NCBI RefSeq assembly: GCF_009720485.1
Contig: NZ_CP045245.1
Span: 1,612,001-1,676,000 of the forward strand
Length of the DNA stretch: 64,000 nt
From: Cellulomonas sp. JZ18
Lineage (GTDB): Bacteria; Actinomycetota; Actinomycetes; Actinomycetales; Cellulomonadaceae
Direction of reading: 5' to 3'
Of the stretch, positions 54,799-62,879 are shown in pieces (within the stretch, counting starts at the first letter, position 1; the number at the start of each line of letters is the position of its first letter). The position numbers and the translations under genes were made by a program. The notes beneath the pieces were generated by a model that saw only the letters and a list, made by a program, of their open reading frames with translations, ran no database searches and had not been told where the DNA came from.

Positions 54799-56660
54799 GC
54801 CGTGCGCTGCGCCCCGCGCACGGGTGCGGAGAGGTCCGTCGCGCCGGCACCGCCGGGCACGTCGTCGAGGAGCGGCGGCCGGGGGGTGACGAGGTCGACC
54901 GCGACCGCGGCCACGGCGTCGCGCACGGACTGGGCGGAGCGGGCGGGGGAGGCCCAGGTCCCGTCGACCTCGACCAGGCGCACGCCGGGCTGCTCCAGCC
55001 AGGCCAGCACCAGGTCCGTCTCCTCGGGGTGCGCGGCCGTCGACGGTGCCGTCGCCGCCGCGACGTGCTCGCCCGTCCGCTGCAGGGTCGCGACCGCCGG
55101 TCGCGGGTCCGTGCGACGGTCCACCCGTGCGGTGCCGGCGAGGCGGCCGTACCGCACGAGGACCAGCTCCCAGCCGCCGTCGTCGTCCCGCCGCGCCGCG
55201 ACGAGCTCCCGGCACTGCGCCAGCGGCCGGTGCCGCTGGGCGCGTGCGGCGCCCCGCGCGAAGGCCAGGAGCCGGTCGCGCACGGTCGCCGCCTCCTCGA
55301 ACCGCTCCTGGGTGACCAGCGTGCGGATGCGTGCGGCGTGGGCGGCGACGACGGCGGCGGGGTCGCCGGTCATCGCCTGCCGCACGTCGTCGGCGACCGC
55401 CGCGTACGCGTCGTGGTCCTGGCCGCCGACGCACGGCGCGCCGCAGCGGCCGAGCTCGGCGAGGACGCACGCGTGGGCGTCGGACGCGGGGACGAGGGGC
55501 AGACGTCGCGTGCAGCGGCGGACCGCGAACGTCTCGTGCAGCGCCTCGACGGCCTGCTGCGCGGCGGCCTGCGAGGAGAAGGGGCCGATGTGCGCCGTGC
55601 CCGCGCGCACGTCCCGCACGACGGACAGCCGCGGGAAGGCCTCGTCGGTGAGCCGGACCCACGGCATGCGTTCCGGCGCGCGCGAGCGCCGGTTGTAGCG
55701 GGGGGCGTGCTCGGCGATGAGGCGCAGCTCGCGCACGCGCGCTTCCAGCGGTGTCGCGCACACGACGGGGTCGACGCGCACCGCGAGACGGACCATCTCG
55801 GTCATCCGCGCGCGCTTCTCCGACGACGTGAAGTAGGTGCGCACGCGGCGGCGCAGCGACGTCGTCGACGTGCCGACGTAGAGGACCTCCTCGCGCGGGC
55901 CGCGGAAGAGGTACACGCCCGGCGCGTCGGGGAGCGCGTCGGCGAGGGAACGGCGACGCCGCACGTCCGACGGGACGGGGTCGGCTGCGCCCGCGAGGTC
56001 CTCGAGGTGCGTGACGCCGAGCGGCGCGAGCCGGCCGAGGAGCGCGTGCAGGACGTCGACCGTCGCCCGCGCGTCGGACAGCGCCCGGTGGTTGGGCGTC
56101 ACCTCGGCCCCGAACAGTGCGGCGAGCGTCCCCAGCTTGTGGTTCGGCGCCTCGTCGCGCAGGACGACGCGGCGCGCGAGCCGGACGGTGTCGACGACCT
56201 GGAACCCGGGCCAGGCGCGCCCGGAACGGGCGGCCGCGGCGCGCAGGAAGCCGACGTCGAAGGGGGCGTTGTGCGCGACGAGCACCGACCCGCGCGCGAA
56301 CTCCAGGAAGCTCGGCAGCACCTCCTCGATGCGCGGCGCGCCGAGCAGCATCGACGTCGTGATGCCCGTGAGCACCTGGATGAAGGCAGGCACCGGGCCG
56401 CCGGGGTCGACCAGCGTCTGGAACTCTCCGAGCACCTCGCCACCGCGCACCTTCACCGCGCCGATCTCGGTGATGGCGTCCTGGCCCGCCCGTCCGCCGG
56501 TGGTCTCCAGGTCGACGACGACGAACGTGACGTCGGACAGCGGGGTGCCGAGCTCGTCGAGCCCGGGCTGGACCGCGATCCGAGGGGCCGCACCGGACGG
56601 GGGCGGCGGGGCCCCCGGGTCCTCGGCCCAGACGGGTCGCAGGCGGCGCACGCTCGACAT
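54795..56660 (-). CDS. DEDDh exonuclease fused to GIY-YIG (UvrC/Cho-like) endonuclease
   Basis: The 621-residue protein joins two nucleases. The N-terminal domain (about 40-210) is a DnaQ-like 3'-5' exonuclease with VVVDLETTGG (DxE), VLVAHNAPFDVGF and NHRALSDARATVD (His-Asp). The next domain (about 245-330) is GIY-YIG: APGVYLFRGPREEVLYVGTS with RRRVRTYF. A Cys-containing UvrC-like region (CTRRLPLVPASDAHAC, GRCGAPCVGG) and an UvrB/C-like EERFEEA-type helix (QERFEEAATVRDRL) follow. A role in DNA repair is likely. ATG 56660 follows TACCGT (56668-56673) by 7 nt, probably leaderless. Confidence 0.9.
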   Translation of the reverse strand: MSSVRRLRPVWAEDPGAPPPPSGAAPRIAVQPGLDELGTPLSDVTFVVVDLETTGGRAGQDAITEIGAVKVRGGEVLGEFQTLVDPGGPVPAFIQVLTGITTSMLLGAPRIEEVLPSFLEFARGSVLVAHNAPFDVGFLRAAAARSGRAWPGFQVVDTVRLARRVVLRDEAPNHKLGTLAALFGAEVTPNHRALSDARATVDVLHALLGRLAPLGVTHLEDLAGAADPVPSDVRRRRSLADALPDAPGVYLFRGPREEVLYVGTSTTSLRRRVRTYFTSSEKRARMTEMVRLAVRVDPVVCATPLEARVRELRLIAEHAPRYNRRSRAPERMPWVRLTDEAFPRLSVVRDVRAGTAHIGPFSSQAAAQQAVEALHETFAVRRCTRRLPLVPASDAHACVLAELGRCGAPCVGGQDHDAYAAVADDVRQAMTGDPAAVVAAHAARIRTLVTQERFEEAATVRDRLLAFARGAARAQRHRPLAQCRELVAARRDDDGGWELVLVRYGRLAGTARVDRRTDPRPAVATLQRTGEHVAAATAPSTAAHPEETDLVLAWLEQPGVRLVEVDGTWASPARSAQSVRDAVAAVAVDLVTPRPPLLDDVPGGAGATDLSAPVRGAQRTA

Positions 56661-56747
56661 GGGCGGGACGGTACCGACGGGGTCCGACAGCACCGCGCCG
56701 CCGCGCCGCCCCGCACCGCCCGGCCGCCCCGCCCCTAGGCTGACGGG

Positions 56748-58111
56748 ATGCCCCCGCCGACGACGCACCACGCACGGCGGGTGACGCGGGCGCGGAGCGG
56801 GGAGCTGCGCCCTCGCCGGGAGCGCAGCACCTCCCGGAGGCGGCGCAGGAGCCGGTGCCCGAGGCGCTGCGCGCGCTGCTCGTGCGCGTCGCCGCCGACG
56901 TGCTCGGCGGCACCGAGCCCGCCGAGGTCCCGGCCGCCCTGCAGGCGGTGCGGCGTTTCGCCCCCCGCCGCCGGGCGTCCGCGGGTGCGGGGCCGCTGTG
57001 GCGAGCCCTGCGCGACGACGCGGCCTTCCGTGCGCGGGTGGCACGGGCCTGGGCGGCTGCGCACGAGGACGTCGGCGCGGCCGAGGAGGGGTCCGGGGAC
57101 GACGTCGGGTCCGGCGGTGCGCCGGCGGGTCTCGAGGCGGCCGCCGCGGCGTGGCTGGCGGGGCGCGCGTGGCAGCACCTCCTGCCGGCGGTCGTCGGGG
57201 AGGAGGAGGTCGCAGGGCCCGGCGGGAACGACCGCGTGGACGCCCTGCGCCGCGAGGTGGAGCAGCTGCGGGCCGCGCTCGGCGTCGCCCGGGAGGACGA
57301 GCGCGCCGCCCGCGAGGAGGTGGCCGCGCTGCGCCGTGAGCTGCGTCGCCTGCGCTCGGACGCCGACCGCGCGCGCAGCGAGGCGCGCCGGCTCGCGCAG
57401 GAGGCGGCGGCCGACGCGTCCCGGGCCGCGCAGGAGCGCAGCGCCGCAGCCGAGGACGTGCGACGGGCGCAGGAGGACCGCCGCGCGGCGGCCGCCGAGC
57501 GGAGCGCGGCACGCGACCAGGCCCGCACGGGGCGCGAGCTCACCGACGCCCGGACCCGGCTGCTGCTCGACACGCTCGTCGACGCGGCCGCCGGCCTGCG
57601 GGCCGAGCTCGCGCTGCCGCCCGTCGGACGGGGCCCGGCGGACCTCGTCGCGCCGGCCGCCGCCGGGACCGCGACCCGGCCCACCTCGCGCGGGCGCTCC
57701 GTGGACGACCCCGCGCTCGTCGACGACCTGCTGCGCATGCCCCGCGCCCACCTGCTCGTGGACGGGTACAACGTGAGCAAGACGGCGTGGCCCGCCCTGC
57801 CGCTCGCCGACCAGCGCCGCCTGCTCGTCGACGCCCTCGCGCACCTGTCCGCGCCGACCGGGGCGGAGGTGACCTGCTGCTTCGACGGCGTCGAGGGGTA
57901 CGCCGCGCAGGCCGCGCGCCGCGACGTGCGGGTCCTGTTCTCGGCGGGGGAGACCGCCGACGACCTGCTGCGGCGTCTCGTCGCCGCGGAGCCGCCGGGG
58001 CGGGTGCTCGTCGTCGTCACGAGCGACCGGGAGGTCGCGCACGACGTCGAGGCCGACGGTGCGTGGGTGCTGCCGTCGGCCGTCCTCGTCGCGCGCCTGC
58101 GCCGCCGCTGA
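56748..58111 (+). CDS. NYN-domain (YacP-like) ribonuclease-like protein with coiled coil
   Basis: The C-terminal domain is a NYN/PIN-like nuclease: LLVDGYNVSKTAWP, VTCCFDGVEG and VVVTSDREVAHD supply the acidic metal ligands. The middle part (about 160-270 of the protein) is a long Arg/Glu/Ala coiled coil. The frame open from GTG 56855 (418 residues) is secure. The ATG at 56748 has a TAGGCT -10 (56736-56741) at leaderless spacing, but it is in another frame unless one C is added to the run 56751-56755; then the protein is 454 residues starting MPPADDAPR. I favour the longer form. RNA processing is inferred from the domain. Confidence 0.8.
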
Positions 58112-58129
58112 CGCGCGCCGGCACGACGA

Positions 58130-58161
58130 CGCCCCCGAGACCCCGGCAGGGGTCGGGGGCG
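58130..58161. terminator. Bidirectional terminator between NYN and acyl-CoA ligase genes
   Basis: A 9-bp stem (58130-58138 with 58153-58161), a 2-nt bulge and a 4-bp inner stem lie between the convergent genes. Confidence 0.65.
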
Positions 58162-58171
58162 CCGTGGTCCG

Positions 58172-59980
58172 TCAGTGCTCGCCGGCGGACTGGTACAGGG
58201 CCTCCACGTCGGCCGCGAAGTCCTTGAGGACCTCCGCACGGCGCACGCTCAGCTTCGGCGTGAGGTACCCGTCGGCGATGGTCAGGTCCCGGTCGAGGAT
58301 CCGGTACTTGCGGATCGACTCCGCGCGCGAGACGGCCCGGTTCGTCCGCTCGACCGCCTTGTCGAGCGAGGCGAGCACGTCGGGGTCCTGGGCGGCCTCG
58401 GCCAGGGACATCGGCGGCTTGCCGTGCGCCGAGAGCCAGCCGGGGACCCCCTCGGGGTCGAGCGTGATCAGGGCCCCGATGAACGGACGCTGGTCGCCGA
58501 CCACGACGACCTGGCTCACGAGGGGGTGCGCACGCAGGCGGTCCTCGAGCACGGCCGGGGCGACGTTCTTGCCGCCGGCGGTGACGATGATCTCCTTCTT
58601 GCGCCCCGTGATCCGCAGGTACCCGTCCTCGTCGAGCGTGCCGAGGTCACCGGTCCGGAACCAGCCGTCGTGCAGCGCCTCGGCCGTGGCGGCCTCGTTG
58701 GCGTGGTACCCGCGGAAGACCTGGATGCCCTTGATCTCGATCTCGCCGTCGGCGGCGATGCGCAGCGAGGTGCCGGGCAGGGCGGGGCCGACGGTGCCGA
58801 TCTTCGTGCGCTCGGGCAGGTTGACGGTGGCCGGTGCGGTGGTCTCCGTCAGGCCGTAGCCCTCGAGCACCTTCAGGCCGACGCCCCGGTAGAAGTGGCC
58901 GAGCCGCTCGCCGAGCGGCGCGCCTCCGGAGATCGCCCACTCGACCTGGCCGCCGAGGACCTTGCGGATCTTCGACAGGACGAGGACGTCCGCGACCTTG
59001 TGCTGCAGGCGCAGCCACGGGCTCGGACCGGAGGGCGTGTCGAGCGCGCGCGAGTAGACGATCGCGGTCTTCGCGGCGCGCTGGAAGATCGCGCCCTTGC
59101 CGCCGGCCGCGGCCTTCTGCTCGGCCGAGTTGTAGACCTTCTCGAACACGCGCGGCACGGACAGGATGAAGGTCGGCCGGAACGTGCCGATGCCCTCGAC
59201 CAGGGTCTTGGTGTCGGGCCAGTGCCCGAGCACCGCCCCCGCGGGGATCGTCAGCACGTGCACGAACCGCGCGAACACGTGGGCGAGCGGCATGAACAGG
59301 AACGTGCGGGCGTTCGGCGTCGAGACGACGACGCCGAGCTTCTCGACGGCGTTCGTCGTCAGCAGCGAGAAGTTGCCGTGCGTGAGCTCGACGCCCTTCG
59401 GCCGGCCCGTCGTGCCCGAGGTGTAGATGATCGTCGCGACGTCGTCCCGCGCGGCGAGCCCCCTGCGCCGCACGATCTCGTCGTCGGGCACGTCGGCGCC
59501 CGCGGCCACGAGCGCGTCGACCGCGCCCTCGTCGATCACCAGCACGTCGCGCAGCGACGGCGCCTGGTCCCGGACCTCGGCGACCACCGCGGTGTGCGCG
59601 GGCGCCTCCACGACGAGCAGGCTGACGTCCGCGTCCGTGAGGATCCAGGCGACCTGCTCCGCGGACGACGTCTCGTACAGCGGCACGGGGACGGCGCCGA
59701 CGGCCCAGGCGGCCCAGTCCAGCAGGGACCACTCGTACCGCGTGCGGGACATGATCCCCACGCGGTCGCCCGGCTGCACGCCTCGGGCCACGAGGCCCTT
59801 CGCGACCGCGACGATGTGCGCGTCGTACTCGCGCGCCGTGATCGGCTCCCACGTGCCCGACGCGGTCGCCCGCTCGACCACCACCCGGTCCGGGGTGCTG
59901 CGGACCCGCGCGGCGAGCAGGTCGTTGAGGTTGTCGGCGGCGTCGACCTCGACGAGCAGGGGGGTGTGGACCTCGTCCAT
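58172..59980 (-). CDS. Long-chain fatty acid-CoA ligase (AMP-binding)
   Basis: The 602-residue enzyme activates fatty acids to acyl-CoA through an acyl-adenylate. It has the P-loop motif TIIYTSGTTGRPKGVELTHG, the A5 motif LEGYGLTETTAPATV, WFRTGDLGTLDEDGYL and the C-terminal GRKKEIIVTAGGKNVAP hinge and catalytic Lys region, in the FAA1/FadD15-like layout of actinobacteria. Exact chain length is unknown. ATG 59980 has GGAG at proper spacing. It is monocistronic and divergent from the glucokinase gene. Confidence 0.95.
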   Translation of the reverse strand: MDEVHTPLLVEVDAADNLNDLLAARVRSTPDRVVVERATASGTWEPITAREYDAHIVAVAKGLVARGVQPGDRVGIMSRTRYEWSLLDWAAWAVGAVPVPLYETSSAEQVAWILTDADVSLLVVEAPAHTAVVAEVRDQAPSLRDVLVIDEGAVDALVAAGADVPDDEIVRRRGLAARDDVATIIYTSGTTGRPKGVELTHGNFSLLTTNAVEKLGVVVSTPNARTFLFMPLAHVFARFVHVLTIPAGAVLGHWPDTKTLVEGIGTFRPTFILSVPRVFEKVYNSAEQKAAAGGKGAIFQRAAKTAIVYSRALDTPSGPSPWLRLQHKVADVLVLSKIRKVLGGQVEWAISGGAPLGERLGHFYRGVGLKVLEGYGLTETTAPATVNLPERTKIGTVGPALPGTSLRIAADGEIEIKGIQVFRGYHANEAATAEALHDGWFRTGDLGTLDEDGYLRITGRKKEIIVTAGGKNVAPAVLEDRLRAHPLVSQVVVVGDQRPFIGALITLDPEGVPGWLSAHGKPPMSLAEAAQDPDVLASLDKAVERTNRAVSRAESIRKYRILDRDLTIADGYLTPKLSVRRAEVLKDFAADVEALYQSAGEH

Positions 59981-60197
59981 GCTGACTCCAGTGGCAGGGG
60001 GGCGACGGGTGCGACGAGCATAGGGGACCTCCGCCCTGGACAGCAGCACCCGCGCGGGTCGCGTCCCCCGTCCGCCGGTACGGGGGACGGGCCTCGTGCG
60101 CGTGGCCGCGTGCGTACGCCCGCACCCGGAACCGCTAGCGTGGGCCGGGCGCTCGCGGGGGTCGTGGGCGCGGACGACGGCAGGAGCGGACGAGGAC

Positions 60198-61143
60198 ATG
60201 CACGCGATCGGTGTCGACATCGGCGGGACGAAGATCGCGGCCGGGGTCGTGGACGACGACGGCGTCATCGTCGCCCAGACGCGTCGGGACACCGACCCGG
60301 ACGACGTCGCGAGCATCGACGCCGCGATCGCCGACGTGTACCGGGAGCTCTCCGCCTCGTACGAGGTCCGGGAGATGGGTCTGGCCGCGGCCGGGTTCGT
60401 GGCCGCGGACCGGTCGGGCGTGCTGTTCGCGCCGAACATCGCGTGGCGCGACTACCCCTGCGGGACAAGGTCGCCGCGCTCATCGGCGACCCGGGCGTGC
60501 GCATCGTCGTCGAGAACGACGCGAACGCCGCCGGCTGGGCGGAGTTCCGCTACGGCGTCGCGCGCGACGTGCAGGACATGGTCATGCTCACCCTCGGCAC
60601 GGGGCTGGGCGGTGCGGTCGTGACCCACGGCCGGCTGGTGCGCGGGGCGTGGGGGGTGGCCGCCGAGATCGGCCACATGCGCGTCGTGCCCGGGGGCACT
60701 ACTGCGGCTGCGGCCACGAGGGCTGCTGGGAGCAGTACGTGTCCGGCACCGCCCTCGTGCGGGACGCGCAGGCGGCGGCCATCACCCAGCCCGACCGTGC
60801 CGCGCGGCTGGTCGAGCTCGCCGGCGGCCGGCCGGAGAAGATCACCGGTCCGCTCGTCACGCACTGCGCCCAGGAGGGCGACCCGCTGGCCGTCGACCTG
60901 CTCGCGGACGTCGCCCGCTGGGTCGGCGAGGGCGCGGCGACGGTCGCGGCGCTGCTGGACCCCGAGATGTTCGTGATCGGCGGCGGCGTGAGCGCGGCCG
61001 GGGACCTGCTGCTCGTGCCCGCGCGCAAGGCCTTCGGCGAGCAGCTGTCGGCGCGCGGCCACCGGCCGGAGGCGGCGATCGTCATCGCGTCGATGGGCAA
61101 CGACGCCGGCATGGTCGGCGCGGCCGACCTCGCCCGGGTCTGA
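60198..61143 (+). CDS. ROK-family glucokinase; two 1-nt losses break frame
   Basis: The corrected 315-residue kinase phosphorylates glucose, most likely with ATP. It has the nucleotide motif GVDIGGTKIAAGVV, the substrate segment VVENDANAAGWAEFRYG, GTGLGGAVV and the ROK zinc motif CGCGHEGCWEQYVSG. Three frames are needed: one C added to 60455-60458 gives WRDYPLRDKVAAL, and one G added to 60693-60697 gives VVPGGHYCGCG. Both breaks lie in G/C runs and the joined protein is otherwise complete, so errors in sequence are likely. A TAGCGT -10 (60136-60141) gives a leader of about 50 nt. Confidence 0.9.
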
Positions 61144-61162
61144 CCCCGGCTCACCACGGTCC

Positions 61163-61780
61163 TCAGACCACCGCGCCCGGGTCGTCGTCGGACGGGTCGC
61201 GCCGGTGCGGCATCCGCCAGACCAGGACGCCGACCGCGACGACGAACAGGCCGACGGCGGTGCGCACGAGCAGCGGCGGGGCGTCGCGCCACACGACGAC
61301 GACGACCAGGAGGAACAGCGGCACGCCCACGGCCGCGGCCCACGCCATCGTGAGCAGCGGGTCGCCGCCGAGCACGGGCCCGGGATCGGGCGGCACGAAG
61401 TGCTCGGCCTCGTCCACGGCCTCCTCGGCCGCGTCGTACTGGTCCGAGCCCTCCCAGTCGCGGCCCGTCAGTCGCGGCGCGGGGTCCGGCGGCGCCTCGG
61501 CGGCGGGCTCGGCAGCGGCGGGACGCACCACGCGACCGGGCCCCGTCGCGCCTCCGGCGCCCTCCGCGTCGCCCGCGCGGTCGACGTCCTGCAGCCGCGC
61601 GACGATCGACGCCCACACGGCCTCGTCGTCCTGCCCGGTCGCGTCCCCGGTGCCGGGCGCCGGCGCCGCGTCGTCCCGGGGAGCGTCGGCGTCCTGCGCC
61701 CGCGCGCGCTCGTCCGGTGCGGAGCCCTCCGCGGGGGACGTGTCGTCGGCACCGGCGGCGTCGTCGGGGCGTGCGGCCAT
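61163..61780 (-). CDS. Hypothetical membrane protein with acidic N-terminal domain
   Basis: The 205-residue protein has a long, disordered, Asp/Ala/Gly-rich cytosolic part (about 1-140; contains WASIVARLQDVDRA and RLTGRDWEGSDQYDAAEEAV) and two membrane helices near the C-terminus (MAWAAAVGVPLFLLVVVVVW and LLVRTAVGLFVVAVGVLVW), then a short charged tail. The segment around DWEGSDQYDAAEEAVDEAEHF is similar to conserved actinobacterial small membrane proteins I cannot name. ATG 61780 follows TAGAGT (61787-61792) by 6 nt, so it is leaderless. Confidence 0.7.
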   Translation of the reverse strand: MAARPDDAAGADDTSPAEGSAPDERARAQDADAPRDDAAPAPGTGDATGQDDEAVWASIVARLQDVDRAGDAEGAGGATGPGRVVRPAAAEPAAEAPPDPAPRLTGRDWEGSDQYDAAEEAVDEAEHFVPPDPGPVLGGDPLLTMAWAAAVGVPLFLLVVVVVWRDAPPLLVRTAVGLFVVAVGVLVWRMPHRRDPSDDDPGAVV

Positions 61781-61786
61781 GGGAGC

Positions 61787-61796
61787 ACTCTAGAGT
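61787..61796. promoter_or_regulatory. Symmetric shared -10 element, ACTCTAGAGT
   Basis: This 10-bp palindrome reads TAGAGT on both strands. On the minus strand it lies 6 nt before the ATG of the membrane protein gene; on the plus strand it could start a plsC transcript near 61803, with a leader of about 100 nt. Confidence 0.5.
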
Positions 61797-61901
61797 CGGA
61801 CCCGGCGTGCCGACCCCCGTGGGTCGGTGGCCGGTCGGCACGGCGCCCGTGACCACGGGCCCACGCGGCGTCGGCGGGGGCCGTCGGGACGAGGAGACAC
61901 G

Positions 61902-62693
61902 TTGTTCTACTGGTTGATGAAGCGGGTGTTCGTCGGACCGCTGCTGCGCCTGGTGTACCGGCCCTGGGTGCGCGGGGCGGAGCACGTCCCCGCGGACGGT
62001 CCCGCGATCCTCGCGAGCAACCACCTCGCGGTCATCGACTCGTTCTTCCTCCCGCTCGTCCTCGAGCGCGAGATCGTGTTCATCGGCAAGCAGGAGTACT
62101 TCACCGGACGCGGGCTCAAGGGACGCCTCACGGCGGGGTTCATGCGCGGCGTCGGCACCATCCCCGTGGACCGCGGCGGCGGCAAGGCCAGCGAGGCCGC
62201 GCTGCGCACCGGGCTCAAGCGCCTGCGCGAGGGCGGGCTGTTCGGCATCTACCCCGAGGGCACGCGCAGCCCCGACGGGCGGCTGTACCGCGGCAAGACG
62301 GGCATCGCGCGGCTCGCCCTCGAGTCGGGCGCGCCCGTCGTGCCGGTCGCGATGGTCGGCACCGACGTCGCGCAGCCGCTGGGACGCAAGATCCCCAAGG
62401 TCATGCGGATCGGGGTGGTCATCGGTGAGCCGCTCGACTTCAGCCGCTACCGCGGCATGGAGAACGACCGCTTCATCCTGCGCTCGGTCACCGACGAGAT
62501 CATGTACGCGATCATGAGCCTCTCGGGCCAGGAGTACGTGGACGTGTACGCCGCGACGCAGAAGGCGCGCATCGCGACCGGCCACCCCGAGTCGGCCAGC
62601 GGCGACGGGCGGCTGCCCGACGCCCCCGGAGGCCGCCCCGCCCCGATGTCCAGGTTCCGGGCCCTCCCGAGGACGGTCCCGCGACGTCAGTAG
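61902..62693 (+). CDS. 1-acyl-sn-glycerol-3-phosphate acyltransferase-like
   Basis: The 263-residue protein is a PlsC-type acyltransferase making phosphatidic acid at the inner membrane. It has the NHx4D motif (ASNHLAVIDSFF), GTIPVDRGGG, the FGIYPEGTRSPDG block and VVPVAMVGT. I chose the unusual start TTG 61902 (FYWLMKRVFVGPLL follows): GAGGAG (61891-61896) sits 5 nt upstream and the family begins with FYW. A longer in-frame ORF from 61827 lacks such support. The TAG stop forms part of the next gene's -10. Confidence 0.9.
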   Translation: MFYWLMKRVFVGPLLRLVYRPWVRGAEHVPADGPAILASNHLAVIDSFFLPLVLEREIVFIGKQEYFTGRGLKGRLTAGFMRGVGTIPVDRGGGKASEAALRTGLKRLREGGLFGIYPEGTRSPDGRLYRGKTGIARLALESGAPVVPVAMVGTDVAQPLGRKIPKVMRIGVVIGEPLDFSRYRGMENDRFILRSVTDEIMYAIMSLSGQEYVDVYAATQKARIATGHPESASGDGRLPDAPGGRPAPMSRFRALPRTVPRRQ

Positions 62694-62727
62694 GATGACG
62701 ACGGTCCCGGCCGCGCGCCGGGCCCGA

Positions 62728-62746
62728 GCGCACCGCGCCGGTGCGC
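62728..62746 (+). terminator. Hairpin in the plsC-pfp intergenic region
   Basis: An 8-bp stem (62728-62735 with 62739-62746) and a 3-nt loop lie 35 nt after plsC. It may end plsC transcripts or fold in the long pfp leader that would start near 62703. Confidence 0.4.
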
Positions 62747-62879
62747 CCACCGCGTCGCACGCTCCCGCCGCCCCGCCCGGACCTCGGTCCCGCGCCCCGG
62801 CCCCACGGGGGAGGCGCGCTGGGCGCGCCCGCCGACGCGGGCGCCCCGTTCCGTGCTCGACCAACGAGAGGTGTCTCCC

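Noticed and set aside
20212..60697. Programmed frameshifting as the cause of the eight frame breaks
   Set aside because: None of these families is known to use it, all breaks are the same kind of one-base loss in G/C runs, and no slippery site plus downstream structure is shared.
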